The notes: generated by a model not told the origin, from the letters alone. Numbered from the stretch's first letter, positions 26,575-36,160 are shown. The stretch is DNA of 64,000 nt from Bifidobacterium asteroides (GCF_009683175.1 NZ_WKKW01000005.1:62001-126000), one strand, 5' to 3'. Made by a program: numbers and translations.

Positions 26575-27879
26575 ATGAGTGAAAGCGGTAACTCCGGTCG
26601 CCAGGATGTGTTCGATCGGGTCTGTACCATGGCCGATGCGGCGGCCGCTGCACAGGCAGGTCTGGCGGGCATGACCGGTCAGGCCAGGAACGCCCTCTTG
26701 CTGGCACTGGCCGATGCACTGGTCGACCAGGCCGATCAGATTGCCGCGGTCAATGAGCAGGACTGCACACAGGCCTTTGAAGAAGGAATGAGCGCCGGGC
26801 TGATCGACCGTCTGCGCTTGGACAAGGTTCGTATCGCGGATGCCGCCCGGGCCGTGCGCATGGTGGCTGGGCTGACCGATCCCCTGGGCGAGGTGGTTCG
26901 CGGCCATGACATGCCCAACGGCATGCGGCTCAATCAGGTGCGGGTCCCTCTGGGTGTGGTGGCTATGATTTACGAGGCCCGCCCCAATGTCACCATCGAT
27001 GTGGTGGCCCTCTGCCTCAAGTCCGGCAATGCGGCCCTCCTGCGAGGAGGCCACGCGGCCGATCGCACCAATCGGGCCCTGGTGGAACTGATAGGTGGGG
27101 TCCTTCGTGAGCAGGGGCTCGATCCCGCTCTGGTGGCTTCCGTGGACCGATACGGTCGCGAAGGGGCCCAGGCTCTGATGAAGGCGCGCGGTCATATCGA
27201 TCTGCTGGTGCCCAGGGGTGGCCGCGGGTTGATTCGCAGCGTAATTGAGCAGGCCACTGTGCCCACCATCGAGACCGGTGCCGGCAATGTCCATATATAC
27301 GTGGACCGCTCGGTGGACATGGATCAGGCCATCCCCATCATCGTCAACGCCAAGACCCAGCGGGTAGGCGTCTGCAACGCCGCCGAAAAGTTGATCATCC
27401 ACCGGGATGTGGCCGCTGAATTCCTGCCCCGTGTGGCCCAAGCGCTGACAAGGGCCCAGGTCGAGCTGCACCTGGATACGGTCTCCATGGACATCCTTGC
27501 CGGACATGGTCTGCCTGAAGACCTGCTGGTCCGTGCAGAAGAGGCTGACTGGGATCGCGAATATCTGGATTTGAAGATGGGGGTCCGCGTGGTGGACTCC
27601 CTGGATCAGGCCATTGAGCACATCAACCGTCACTCCACTGGTCATACAGAGGCCATCCTGGCCCGGGACTACGAGGCTGTGGAGGAGTTCTCCCGCCGGG
27701 TGGATTCAGCTGTGATCATGGTCAATGCCTCGACACGATTCACCGATGGCGGTATGTTCGGCATGGGTGCCGAGCTGGGCATCTCCACCCAGAAGCTGCA
27801 TGCCCGAGGGCCCATGGGTCTGCAGGAGCTGACCACCACCAAATGGATCGGCTACGGCAGGGGGCAGGTGCGGCCGTGA
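26575..27879 (+). CDS. proA: Gamma-glutamyl phosphate reductase
   Basis: A 434-residue aldehyde-dehydrogenase-fold enzyme reducing gamma-glutamyl phosphate to the semialdehyde in proline synthesis. Signature segments are [17 protein letters not shown], the catalytic cysteine C267 in [13 protein letters not shown] and the C-terminal [25 protein letters not shown] lies upstream of the ATG at 26575. It heads a run with the next two genes, joined by 4-bp overlaps. No proB is beside it. Confidence 0.96.
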   Translation: MSESGNSGRQDVFDRVCTMADAAAAAQAGLAGMTGQARNALLLALADALVDQADQIAAVNEQDCTQAFEEGMSAGLIDRLRLDKVRIADAARAVRMVAGLTDPLGEVVRGHDMPNGMRLNQVRVPLGVVAMIYEARPNVTIDVVALCLKSGNAALLRGGHAADRTNRALVELIGGVLREQGLDPALVASVDRYGREGAQALMKARGHIDLLVPRGGRGLIRSVIEQATVPTIETGAGNVHIYVDRSVDMDQAIPIIVNAKTQRVGVCNAAEKLIIHRDVAAEFLPRVAQALTRAQVELHLDTVSMDILAGHGLPEDLLVRAEEADWDREYLDLKMGVRVVDSLDQAIEHINRHSTGHTEAILARDYEAVEEFSRRVDSAVIMVNASTRFTDGGMFGMGAELGISTQKLHARGPMGLQELTTTKWIGYGRGQVRP

Positions 27880-28433
27880 ACGAGAAGATCGAAGAGCTCT
27901 TCCAACGCGAACACGACAATCCACGCATCTGGCTGAGGGTGGCTTCAGAGCGGCTGAGCCTGTTGCGGTACGTCTTTCTGGTCCAAATCGAGGACGGCAT
28001 CCCGGATGCAGACCAGCGCTCCTGCCTGGAGTACGCCGATGCAGTCCTGATTGGCTGGCCCGACGAACATGCCGATGATGTGCGTGACTTGGATCAGGAC
28101 CAACTCAACCAGGTCAGGCACGACATCACCGTCATGGAGGAGCGGGTGCCGGTCTTCCGTAAGCAGGAGCAGGAGGGGCGCATCGCCGACCTGTCCGACT
28201 CATTGGTAGCCATCACCGGATGCGTGGCCCAGGTCCGTCGGGCCTACCAGCCGGGCTTCCCTCTGCCCACCTATTCCGAGATCCGCCGTGTGGTCCAGGA
28301 GGAGTGGAATGCCGACATGGAGCGAATCGATCCTGACCGGGTCAACCCCAGCGCCGAGCAGATGCGTCAGGAGGCCGAGTCTGAGAACGAGGAGAACGCC
28401 TCGGAAGCCAGACGGGAGGGCGAGCAGGCGTGA
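27876..28433 (+). CDS. Conserved hypothetical acidic protein between proA and nadD
   Basis: A 185-residue cytoplasmic protein with no family I recognise. It is rich in Glu, Asp, Gln and Arg and predicted mostly helical. A middle segment has regular aromatic and branched residues ([17 protein letters not shown], then [19 protein letters not shown]). The C-terminal 40 residues are charged and probably disordered. The GTG at 27876 overlaps the proA stop (GTGA) and its own stop overlaps the nadD start in the same way, so it is translated with both. The operon position suggests a metabolic or assembly role, but nothing more can be said. Confidence 0.75.
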   Translation: MNEKIEELFQREHDNPRIWLRVASERLSLLRYVFLVQIEDGIPDADQRSCLEYADAVLIGWPDEHADDVRDLDQDQLNQVRHDITVMEERVPVFRKQEQEGRIADLSDSLVAITGCVAQVRRAYQPGFPLPTYSEIRRVVQEEWNADMERIDPDRVNPSAEQMRQEAESENEENASEARREGEQA

Positions 28434-29119
28434 ACCGGATGATGTCTGAACTGTCCAAGGAGGGAGAATCGGGGCAGGAGCCATCAGATATTGACGGGGC
28501 CTGTGGACCGGCCCACCCTAACCGTCGGCCCCGGGTTGGAATCATGGGCGGCACCTTCGATCCCATCCATAATGGCCACTTGGTGGCTGCCTCAGAGGTG
28601 GCCTGGGTCTACGACCTGGATGAGGTCATCTTTGTGCCCACCGGTCGCCCGGCCTTCAAACTCGATAAGACGGTGACCAATGCCGAGGACCGCTATCTGA
28701 TGACCGTGATCGCCACGGCTTCCAACCCCAAGTTTACGGTCTCCCGGGTGGACATTGAGCGTCCTGGCATCACCTACACGGTGGACACCCTGCGCGACAT
28801 CAAGCGGATGCGCCCTGACAGCGACCTCTTCTTCATCACCGGGGCGGACGCCGTGGCCGAGATCATGCGCTGGAAGGATGCCAACAGGATGTGGGATCTG
28901 GCCAAGTTCGTGGCCGTCTCCCGGCCCGGTTACTCCTCCAGTCTTGACAACCTTCAGGTGCCTGCCCACTGCGTTGATACCTTGGAGATTCCGGCCCTGT
29001 CCATCTCGTCCACGGACGTGCGGCGTCGTTCGGCCCGGGGCATGCCGGTCTGGTACCTGGTCCCGGACGGGGTGGTGCAGTACATCAACAAGCACGGGCT
29101 CTATCGCTCGGCTTCCTGA
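28430..29119 (+). CDS. nadD: Nicotinate-nucleotide adenylyltransferase
   Basis: A 229-residue nucleotidyltransferase making nicotinate adenine dinucleotide. The active-site motif [12 protein letters not shown] begins at about residue 40 and the C-terminal ISSTDVRRR motif is intact. A poorly conserved N-terminal extension of about 35 residues precedes the fold; the GTG at 28430 gives a GTGA overlap with the preceding gene, and an ATG at 28439 is an alternative. With nadE and nadK elsewhere in the window, the late NAD pathway is well covered. Confidence 0.94.
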   Translation: MNRMMSELSKEGESGQEPSDIDGACGPAHPNRRPRVGIMGGTFDPIHNGHLVAASEVAWVYDLDEVIFVPTGRPAFKLDKTVTNAEDRYLMTVIATASNPKFTVSRVDIERPGITYTVDTLRDIKRMRPDSDLFFITGADAVAEIMRWKDANRMWDLAKFVAVSRPGYSSSLDNLQVPAHCVDTLEIPALSISSTDVRRRSARGMPVWYLVPDGVVQYINKHGLYRSAS

Positions 29120-29222
29120 GCTTCGCATACCGTCGGACTCGCCAACACGGACTGTACGGCTGTGTCAGCGCGCGCCATTATTATGGGGTCTGTCCGCTTC
29201 AGCGAAAACAACGTTTGGAGAT

Positions 29223-30239
29223 ATGGTGAGCGCGATACTCAAAGGCAGACCAGGAAAAAATCTCATACTTGTCACAGGCCGGGCCCATCCCAGACTCGCG
29301 GCGGACGTGGCCGATCAACTCGGCATTGACGTCCTCGAGACGACAGCCTACGACTTTGCCAACGGCGAGATGTATGTGCGTTATACGGAGTCGGTGCGTG
29401 GAGCCGATGTCTTCGTCCTGCAGACCCACTCCGACCCGGTCAACAAGTCCATCATGGAACAGCTGATCATGATCGACGCCCTCAAGAGGGCCTCGGCACG
29501 GTCCATCACCGCAGTCTGCCCGCTCCTGGGCTACTCCCGCCAGGACAAGAAGCATCTGGGCCGCGAGCCCATCTCCTGTCGGCTCATGTTCGACCTGCTC
29601 AAGGCGGCCGGCGCGGACCGAATCATGTCGGTCGACCTGCACGCTGCCCAGTCCCAGGGCTTCTTCGACGGGCCTGTGGACCACCTGATCGCCATGCCTG
29701 TGCTGGTGGACTATGTGCGTGACCGGATGGATCTGTCCAAGGTGGCCGTGGTCTCTCCCGACGCGGGCCGCATCCGGGTGGCCGAGCAGTGGGCCCAGCG
29801 CCTGGGAGGCGTGCCCCTGGCCTTCATCCACAAGACCCGCGACATCACCCAGCCCAACAAGGCTGTGGCCCATCGGGTGGTGGGCGACGTGCGCGGCCTG
29901 GACTGCGTGCTGGTGGACGACCTGATCGACACCGGCGGCACCATTGCCGAGGCCTGCAATGTGCTGGATGAGGCTGGTGCCAACTCCATCACCATCGTGG
30001 CCACCCACGGTGTCATGTCCGGACCCGCCGTGGAGCGGCTCAAGTCCTGCAAGGCCAAGGAGGTCATTCTGACCGACACGGTCCCCATTCCCCAGGAGAA
30101 GCGTTGGGACGGGCTGACCGTCCTGTCCATCGCCCCCCTGCTGGCCTCGGCCATCAAGGCGGTCTTCGAGGACGGCTCGGTGGCCCGGCTCTTCGACACC
30201 TATCCTGCCCATCATGGCCAGGGCTTCCTCTTCGCTTAA
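29223..30239 (+). CDS. prs: Ribose-phosphate pyrophosphokinase
   Basis: A 338-residue enzyme making PRPP from ribose-5-phosphate and ATP, the entry to nucleotide, histidine and NAD synthesis. Visible motifs: the DLHAAQSQGFF catalytic segment, YSRQDKKHLGREPIS and the PRPP-binding VLVDDLIDTGGT. The GGAG at 29217-29220 is only 2 nt before the ATG at 29223 and 5 nt before an in-frame GTG at 29226, so initiation may be at the GTG. The tRNA-Gln gene follows about 80 bp downstream. Confidence 0.95.
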   Translation: MVSAILKGRPGKNLILVTGRAHPRLAADVADQLGIDVLETTAYDFANGEMYVRYTESVRGADVFVLQTHSDPVNKSIMEQLIMIDALKRASARSITAVCPLLGYSRQDKKHLGREPISCRLMFDLLKAAGADRIMSVDLHAAQSQGFFDGPVDHLIAMPVLVDYVRDRMDLSKVAVVSPDAGRIRVAEQWAQRLGGVPLAFIHKTRDITQPNKAVAHRVVGDVRGLDCVLVDDLIDTGGTIAEACNVLDEAGANSITIVATHGVMSGPAVERLKSCKAKEVILTDTVPIPQEKRWDGLTVLSIAPLLASAIKAVFEDGSVARLFDTYPAHHGQGFLFA

Positions 30240-30284
30240 AGCCTTGCCTGCCCGGCATGGCGTGGCGTAATCGTCCGGCTGTGG

Positions 30285-30290
30285 CATAAT
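30285..30290 (+). promoter_or_regulatory. -10-like element before tRNA-Gln (candidate)
   Basis: CATAAT, one base from consensus, about 31 bp before the tRNA. The region 17 bp upstream (GTGGCG) is a poor -35, so this is tentative. Confidence 0.3.
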
Positions 30291-30320
30291 GAACCTGGCG
30301 GGGCCCCATGGTTCCGCCTT

Positions 30321-30391
30321 TCCCCCATGGTGTAAAGGCAGCACACGGGTCTTTGGAACCCTTAGTCTTGGTTCGAATCCAGGTGGGGGAG
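30321..30391 (+). tRNA. tRNA-Gln (TTG anticodon)
   Basis: A 71-nt cloverleaf. The acceptor TCCCCCA pairs with TGGGGGA, the D stem is GTGT/GCAC, the anticodon loop CTTTGGA has TTG at 30353-30355, and the T stem CTTGG/CCAGG encloses TTCGAAT. The discriminator is G, and CCA is not encoded. The outermost anticodon-stem pair is a C-T mismatch. It decodes CAA. Confidence 0.93.
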
Positions 30392-30458
30392 CTTACGCTC
30401 GCCGATTCCGGTCGGAGACGGCCTCCTTGGGGTCGGTGACCAACCGAAAGGAACTGTC

Positions 30459-31256
30459 TTGGCAGTCAAGAAGATCGAAACCTGGCTCACCGACATGGAC
30501 GGCGTGCTGGTGCACGAGAACACGGCCCTGCCCGGCGCTGCCGAATTCATCGACACCCTCAAGCGCAACAACCGCCAATATCTGGTGCTGACCAACAATC
30601 CCATCTACACCCCTCGTGATCTTTCGGCCCGCCTTGGTCGTTCGGGCATCGACGTGCCTGAGGATCGGATTTGGACCTCGGCCCTGGCCACTGCCGACTT
30701 CGTGTCCCGGACCATGCCGCGGGGGTCGGCCTACGTGATCGGTGAGGCCGGGCTGACCACGGCCCTGCATGAGGCCGGATTCATCCTTTCCGACATCAAC
30801 CCGGACTATGTGATCCTGGGCGAGACCCGAACCTACTCCTTTGAGTCAATCACGACAGCCATCCGCTTGATTCTGGGCGGCGCCCGCTTCATCTGCACCA
30901 ACCCGGACGCCACCGGCCCCAGCGAGAACGGCGTCCTGCCGGCAGCCGGCGCGGTGGCGGCCCTGGTGACCAAGGCCACCAACCGAGAGCCCTACTTTGT
31001 AGGCAAGCCTAACCCCATCATGTTCCGCACAGCCCTGAACAGGGTGGGCGGCCACTCCGAGACCACGGCCATGATCGGCGACCGGATGGATACCGATGTG
31101 GTGGCCGGTGTCGAGGCCGGCCTGAACACCTTCCTGGTGCTGACCGGTATCACCACACGATCCGAGGTGGAAACCTTCCCCTACCGCCCTGACCAGGTGG
31201 TGGACTCCATTCAGGATCTGATCGACATCGCCGAGAGCGGGGTGGTGGAGTTTTGA
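30459..31256 (+). CDS. HAD-IIA family phosphatase (NagD-like)
   Basis: A 265-residue phosphatase. Motif I is WLTDMDGVLVHE, motif II is LVLTNNP, the lysine is in FVGKPNPIMF and motif IV is MIGDRMDTDVVAG. This order, with the IIA-type cap between motifs II and III, is the NagD/p-nitrophenyl phosphatase class; substrate unknown. It starts with a TTG at 30459 with AAAGGA 6 nt upstream, and its stop overlaps the glmU start (TTGA). It follows tRNA-Gln by about 70 bp. Confidence 0.88.
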   Translation: MAVKKIETWLTDMDGVLVHENTALPGAAEFIDTLKRNNRQYLVLTNNPIYTPRDLSARLGRSGIDVPEDRIWTSALATADFVSRTMPRGSAYVIGEAGLTTALHEAGFILSDINPDYVILGETRTYSFESITTAIRLILGGARFICTNPDATGPSENGVLPAAGAVAALVTKATNREPYFVGKPNPIMFRTALNRVGGHSETTAMIGDRMDTDVVAGVEAGLNTFLVLTGITTRSEVETFPYRPDQVVDSIQDLIDIAESGVVEF

Positions 31257-32647
31257 GCGGCGGACAGACGCTGACCGCTGGCATCATTCTGGCCGCAGGC
31301 GAGGGCACTCGCATGCGCTCTGCTCATCCCAAGGTTCTGCACACCCTGGCCGGCAAGACCTTCCTGCAGAGGGTCATGACTTCGGTGACTGCGCTCAATC
31401 CCGAGCTCACGGCTGTGGTGGTTCATCATCAGGCCGACCTGGTGGCGCAGGCTGCACGCTCCTATGATTCCCAGGTGCGCATCGTGCGTCAGGACAGCCG
31501 ACCGGGAACGGGGCGTGCGGTCCAGTGCGCCGTGGACCAGCTGGATGGGGAGCTTCGGCACGACGGCCAGGTGCTGATCGTCGCCTCGGACATGCCCCTG
31601 CTGGGCGCGGACACGCTGCGTAGCCTGCTCGACTACCATGTCAGCTCCGGCGACGGAGCCACGGTGTTGACCGTCAATCTGGACGACCCCACCGGATACG
31701 GCCGCATCATCCGTGACCAGGATGGACGGGTCCTGCGCATCGTCGAACAGCGGGACGCCACCGGCACCGAGCTGGCCGTCAAGGAGGTCAACACCTCCGT
31801 TTACGTCTTCGAGGCAGACCTGCTCCGACAGGCGGTCCGCGGTCTGGATGACAGCAACGCCCAGGGCGAGTTCTATCTGACCGATGCCCTGGAGACAGCC
31901 CGCCGCCTGGGCAGGGTCGGGGCCTTCGCTGCCCCTGATCCACTCAAGGTCGAAGGCGTCAACGATAGGATCCAGCTGGCCGATCTGGCCAAGGCCCATA
32001 ATCTGCGGGTCTGCCGGGAGTTCATGCGCCAGGGGGTGACCATCCTGGACCCGTCCACCACCTGGATCGAGGACGATGTGGTCATCCAGCAGGATGCCGT
32101 CATTCTGCCCGGATGCTTCCTGCAGGGTCATACCGAGATCGCCTCGGATGCGGTCATCGGCCCCTATACCACCTTGATTGATGCCATCGTCGAGCCGCAG
32201 GCCAAGGTGGAGCGTTCCCGCGTGCAGGAGACCCGGATCGGAGCCAGGGCCAACATCGGCCCATGGACCTATCTGAGGGCCGGCAACGTCCTTGCCGAGG
32301 ACACCAAGGCCGGGGCCTTCGTGGAGATGAAGAAGGCCACCATCGACCACGGGACCAAGGTGCCTCATCTTTCCTATGTTGGGGATGCCCACATAGGCCA
32401 CGACAGCAACGTGGGAGGCGGGTCCATCACGGCCAACTATGACGGCGTGCACAAGAATCGCACCGAGATCGGATCGGAAGTGCACGTGGGCGCAGGGAAC
32501 CTCTTCGTAGCTCCCGTCCAGGTGGGCGACGGAGTTACAACCGGGGCCGGATCGGTCATCCGCCATCCGGTCGAGGATGGGGCCATGGTCTATTCCACCA
32601 ACGACCAGCACCAGGTTCCGGATTGGAAACCCGCCTGGGAGCGGTAA
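31253..32647 (+). CDS. glmU: Bifunctional GlmU (GlcN-1-P acetyltransferase / UDP-GlcNAc pyrophosphorylase)
   Basis: A 464-residue enzyme for the last two steps of UDP-GlcNAc synthesis, feeding peptidoglycan. The N-terminal uridyltransferase shows LAAGEGTRMRS, SRPGTGRAVQCA and a DMPLLG loop. The C-terminal left-handed beta helix has hexapeptide repeats with the acetyl-CoA site near GGGSITANYDGVHKNRTEIG. The TTG at 31253 overlaps the preceding stop. Length is normal for the family. Confidence 0.95.
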   Translation: MSGGQTLTAGIILAAGEGTRMRSAHPKVLHTLAGKTFLQRVMTSVTALNPELTAVVVHHQADLVAQAARSYDSQVRIVRQDSRPGTGRAVQCAVDQLDGELRHDGQVLIVASDMPLLGADTLRSLLDYHVSSGDGATVLTVNLDDPTGYGRIIRDQDGRVLRIVEQRDATGTELAVKEVNTSVYVFEADLLRQAVRGLDDSNAQGEFYLTDALETARRLGRVGAFAAPDPLKVEGVNDRIQLADLAKAHNLRVCREFMRQGVTILDPSTTWIEDDVVIQQDAVILPGCFLQGHTEIASDAVIGPYTTLIDAIVEPQAKVERSRVQETRIGARANIGPWTYLRAGNVLAEDTKAGAFVEMKKATIDHGTKVPHLSYVGDAHIGHDSNVGGGSITANYDGVHKNRTEIGSEVHVGAGNLFVAPVQVGDGVTTGAGSVIRHPVEDGAMVYSTNDQHQVPDWKPAWER

Positions 32648-32687
32648 CCTGACAGCATCTGCTTGACAACAAGGAAAGGCGTGACAA

Positions 32688-33164
32688 GTGCCAGCATTGC
32701 AGGAATCCATCGACGCGGTCCGGGTGGCCGCTCGGGCCGCCAATGATGTCAAGGCCATGGACATCGTGGCTTTCGACGTCTCACAGCCCATCGCCATCAC
32801 CGACATCTTCATGGTGGCCACCGGCAGCAATGAACGTCAAGTCCTGGCCATCGCCGAGGAGGTGGAGAAGCAGCTCCACCTGCAGAAGAATCTGGATCCG
32901 CGCTCGCGGGAGGGCGTCCAGGAGGCCCAGTGGGTTCTGCTTGACTACGGTGATTTCGTCGTTCATATCATGCACAAGCAGGCCCGTGCCTACTACGACC
33001 TGGAACGGCTTTGGAAGGACTGTCCGCAGGTGGACCTGCAGCTGGAGCACCCCTTTACCCTTGCCGATGATGACCCGGATGGCCGGGTGCCTTCCAAGGC
33101 GGATGACCTGAATGGGGATGATCTGCGCAGCCGTTTCGCTGACCCTCAGGAAAGCCATGACTGA
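32688..33164 (+). CDS. rsfS: Ribosomal silencing factor RsfS
   Basis: A 158-residue protein that binds ribosomal protein uL14 and blocks subunit joining in slow growth. The core matches RsfS: VAFDVSQPIAITDIFMVATG, REGVQEAQWVLLDYGDFVVHIMH and YYDLERLWKD. A C-terminal acidic tail of about 40 residues is less usual. AAGGAAAGG precedes the GTG at 32688. The stop overlaps the next gene by 8 bp. Confidence 0.92.
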   Translation: MPALQESIDAVRVAARAANDVKAMDIVAFDVSQPIAITDIFMVATGSNERQVLAIAEEVEKQLHLQKNLDPRSREGVQEAQWVLLDYGDFVVHIMHKQARAYYDLERLWKDCPQVDLQLEHPFTLADDDPDGRVPSKADDLNGDDLRSRFADPQESHD

Positions 33165-33897
33165 TTCGGATACCGCCGCCGGGGATGGACGGCATGTGCG
33201 CTCCTTGACCGTGGTCCGTCATGGGCAGACCTCATACAATGCCGGGCACAGGATGCAGGGCCAGGTCGACATTCCCCTCAACAGCGTAGGCCGCTGGCAG
33301 GTGGAGAGGACCGCCGAGGAACTTCGGGCTGAGTATGTGGATGGCGCCCCTCAAGACCGTCATCTGCTGGTGGTCTCCTCTGACCTGGGTCGGGCTGCCG
33401 CCACCGCCCACGCCTTCGCCGACCCCTTGGGTCAGACGGTCCATCTTGATCCCGGGCTGCGTGAACGTGGCTTCGGCGAGTGGGAGGGAGCCAGCGCCGA
33501 GGAGGTTCGTCAACGCTGGCCCGAGGATTACGAATCCTGGTCCAGGGGCGCCGGGGGAGAGTTGCGCCACGGTGCTGAGACCAAGCCTCAGGTGGGCAAA
33601 CGAGGCCTGGAAACCCTGAACCGGTGGATCCATCGGGCTGGTCCGGACACGGATCTCATGGTCTTCTCCCATGGTTCCTTTATCGCTGAGGCCCTTCAGG
33701 CTCTACTGGGCATGGCCGACGCATATCCCGAATACCTGGGCCTGGTCACCATGCGCAACGCCCACTGGGCCCGATTGATGCCAAGAGACCTGCCGGATGG
33801 CGGTCTACGCTGGTCCATGATCGACTACAATCGCGGTCCGGCCATCGCCATGCGGGGGGACTGGGACAATCCCCGGGGGCTGGTCCAGACCGACTGA
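33157..33897 (+). CDS. Histidine phosphatase (phosphoglycerate mutase-like)
   Basis: A 246-residue member of the histidine phosphatase family. The catalytic RHG motif is in VVRHGQTSYNA near residue 24, the second catalytic segment is RERGFGEWEG, and the second histidine is in MVFSHGSFI. This length and pattern fit the broad-specificity phosphatases of the cobC/gpm2 type found beside rsfS in Actinobacteria, rather than glycolytic Gpm; substrate unknown. The ATG at 33157 lies within the last codons of rsfS with CAGGAAAG upstream. Confidence 0.88.
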   Translation: MTDSDTAAGDGRHVRSLTVVRHGQTSYNAGHRMQGQVDIPLNSVGRWQVERTAEELRAEYVDGAPQDRHLLVVSSDLGRAAATAHAFADPLGQTVHLDPGLRERGFGEWEGASAEEVRQRWPEDYESWSRGAGGELRHGAETKPQVGKRGLETLNRWIHRAGPDTDLMVFSHGSFIAEALQALLGMADAYPEYLGLVTMRNAHWARLMPRDLPDGGLRWSMIDYNRGPAIAMRGDWDNPRGLVQTD

Positions 33898-33992
33898 GGC
33901 TCATGGGCGGTCGGCATGCCATCACAGTATCGCCATGACGACCAGCTACCATAAGAGCGCAGCCACCAGCCATAGGATCAAAAGGGGTCGGA

Positions 33993-34916
33993 GTGAAGCA
34001 GTTCTTTCATGACATTTCCTGGGCGCAGATCATCGCCGGCGCTCTTGCAGCCATGACCTCCTTCTGGCTGGCCGCCAAGATCGGCGTGGCTGGATCCATC
34101 ATCGGCGTTGCCATCGGTTCCATTGTCTCTGCCGTGGCCTCGCAGATTTACAAGAATGTTCTGGAAGCCTCTGGCCAGAAGCTGCAGGAGTCCGTGGTCG
34201 GCACTGCCGACCATGACGATGACGACTCCAAAACTGATTCGGACGCCGATGGACAGACCACGACCTTGCCGGTTCAGGGCAAGGTTCGTTCTGACGATTC
34301 CAGCGAGCCCGCCGACGGGTCCACCCAGGTCATGGTCCCGGTGGATGGTTCCACGCAGGTCATGCCTCCCGTCGGTGACGAAAAGTCGGCATCCAAGACC
34401 GGCAGGACCGTTTCGTCCAGCAATGGTCCACGGACCCATGCGGCCTCCATCGCGGCAATCAGCAAGAAGAAGCTGGATCAGCGCCGCCGCAACGTCATCA
34501 TCGTCTCCGTGGTCAGCGCCCTGGTGGCCGTACTGCTGTCCGCCCTGGCCATCAATGCCCTGACCAAGGGCGAAGGCACCGACAAGGTGGTTCGTAACGT
34601 GGTCAGCCCACCGACCAGCCAGGTGGTAACCCCCAGCCAGGAGGAGGAGACCCCCTCCAAGCCCGCGCGGCGCACCGAGGAGCCTGAATATCAGGCGACT
34701 CCCGGTGCCCCTCAGAACCAGCCCTCCGGGTCGAATCAGAACCAAGGCAGCGAACAGGGATCCGGATCCGGGCAGGGTCAGCAGCAGGGAGGGAACCCCT
34801 CGAGCTCGCCTTCACCGTCTGCCGACGCGACAGGCTCCACGCCCAGTCCCTCCAGCACGACTCCTACGCCACAATCGTCCCCGACGAGCACAACCAGCCC
34901 ATCTCCCCATAACTGA
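33993..34916 (+). CDS. Membrane protein with disordered, low-complexity tail
   Basis: A 307-residue protein I do not recognise. The N-terminus has a hydrophobic hairpin (about 10-50, Ala/Gly-rich), then a soluble acidic segment containing the tandem repeat DGSTQVMVPV / DGSTQVMPPV, a basic patch (KKKLDQRRR) and one strong membrane segment near 168-190. The last 110 residues are Ser, Pro, Thr, Gln and Asn rich. The basic patch before the second membrane segment suggests the tail is outside the cell, perhaps crossing the wall. The GTG at 33993 has AAAGGGG about 10 nt upstream. It stands alone between the phosphatase and gldA; a surface or wall-related role is a guess. Confidence 0.7.
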   Translation: MKQFFHDISWAQIIAGALAAMTSFWLAAKIGVAGSIIGVAIGSIVSAVASQIYKNVLEASGQKLQESVVGTADHDDDDSKTDSDADGQTTTLPVQGKVRSDDSSEPADGSTQVMVPVDGSTQVMPPVGDEKSASKTGRTVSSSNGPRTHAASIAAISKKKLDQRRRNVIIVSVVSALVAVLLSALAINALTKGEGTDKVVRNVVSPPTSQVVTPSQEEETPSKPARRTEEPEYQATPGAPQNQPSGSNQNQGSEQGSGSGQGQQQGGNPSSSPSPSADATGSTPSPSSTTPTPQSSPTSTTSPSPHN

Positions 34917-34954
34917 CCTGCCGTCCGGCGCGGCACACCCATCCCACCATGTAA

Positions 34955-34970
34955 TGTGACTAGGGTCACT
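34955..34970. promoter_or_regulatory. CRP/GlxR-like site upstream of gldA
   Basis: TGTGACTAGGGTCACT matches TGTGA-N6-TCACA at 9 of 10 informative positions, about 75 bp before the glycerol dehydrogenase start. It is the second such site in the window, the first being upstream of pflB. Confidence 0.5.
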
Positions 34971-35044
34971 TTCGGGCGGTCCAAGAGGCCCGTTCCTAAG
35001 GATTTGGTCCCGAAGGCGGGATCAGCAATGAGAAAGGTGTGTAT

Positions 35045-36130
35045 ATGCGCAAGGTTCTGTGCTCTCCAGGCTCCTATGTCCAGCAGGAGGGCGCCATGGG
35101 AAAGCTGGCTGGAGAATACGCGGCTCTGGGTACCAAGGGCGCCCATCTGATCGTCGATCCGGTCATCGACGGGCTCTACCACGACGACATCGTCGCCTCC
35201 TTTGAGCACGATGGGATCCCCTACGAACTGATGAAATTCGGCGGCGAGTGCTCCATGGAGGAGATTGACCGTCATCGTGCCCATCTGGGTGACAGCGATG
35301 TGGTGGTCGGTATCGGCGGTGGCAAGACCTTGGATACAGCCAAGGCCGTGGCCCATTTCGCCCACCTGCCGGTCATGATCGTGCCCACGGCAGCCTCCTC
35401 GGACGCGCCCTGCTCAAGGCTGTCCGTACTCTACACGCCTGAGGGTGTCTTCGATCGTTACCTGCCCCTGCCTGCCAACCCGAATGTGGTCCTGATGGAT
35501 ACCGACGTGATTGCCAAGGCTCCGCTTCGGTCACTGGTGGCCGGCCTGGGCGATGCTTTCGCCACCTATTATGAGGCGGCGGCCTGCGTGCAGTCGAACG
35601 CGGTGACCATGACCGGGGGACACGCCACCATGGCCGCCTTCGCCCTGGCCCGTCTCTGCCGCGACACCCTGCTGGAGGATGGCGTCAAGGCCGTGGCCTC
35701 CGTCAAGGCCGGTGTGCGCACAGCCGCTCTGGAGAAGATCATCGAGGCCAACACCCTGCTGAGTGGTCTGGGCTTCGAGAGCTCCGGCCTGGCTGCAGCC
35801 CATGCCATTCATGACGGAATGACCGCCCTGGAGGGTACCCATTCCATGCTGCACGGCGAGAAGGTGGCCTTCGGCACCCTGGCCCAGCTGGTTCTTGAGG
35901 ATCGGCCTTTGGAGGAGACCCGTAGGGTCTACGACTTCTTCCGCAGCGTGGGTCTGCCCACCTCTCTGGAGCAGATCGGCATCGGTCAGGCCAGCGATGA
36001 GGACTTGCTCAAGGTCGGCGAGCACGCCTGCGGTCCTGACGAAACCATGGGTAACATGCCCTTCGAGGTGACCCCCACCGACGTGGCTCACGCTCTGCGT
36101 GCTGCCGATCAGCTCGGCAAGCAGCTCTGA
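35045..36130 (+). CDS. gldA: Glycerol dehydrogenase
   Basis: A 361-residue iron/zinc-type alcohol dehydrogenase. The NAD-binding VVGIGGGKTLDTAKA and the family TAASSDAPCS are clear. Metal ligands are expected in GLGDAFATYYE (aspartate), AAHAIHDGM (histidine) and GTHSMLHGEKV (histidine). It interconverts glycerol and dihydroxyacetone with NAD. AAAGG stands 7 nt upstream of the ATG at 35045. The CRP/GlxR-like palindrome upstream links it to pflB regulation. It is followed by a strong bidirectional terminator. Confidence 0.92.
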   Translation: MRKVLCSPGSYVQQEGAMGKLAGEYAALGTKGAHLIVDPVIDGLYHDDIVASFEHDGIPYELMKFGGECSMEEIDRHRAHLGDSDVVVGIGGGKTLDTAKAVAHFAHLPVMIVPTAASSDAPCSRLSVLYTPEGVFDRYLPLPANPNVVLMDTDVIAKAPLRSLVAGLGDAFATYYEAAACVQSNAVTMTGGHATMAAFALARLCRDTLLEDGVKAVASVKAGVRTAALEKIIEANTLLSGLGFESSGLAAAHAIHDGMTALEGTHSMLHGEKVAFGTLAQLVLEDRPLEETRRVYDFFRSVGLPTSLEQIGIGQASDEDLLKVGEHACGPDETMGNMPFEVTPTDVAHALRAADQLGKQL

Positions 36131-36160
36131 GTTCTCTTGCTCTGATTCCTTTGTAAAGGC

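Noticed and set aside
24972-26672. 566-codon minus-strand open frame across glyA
   Set aside because: Antisense to glyA with shadow composition. The true minus-strand gene thrC ends its coding region upstream of it.
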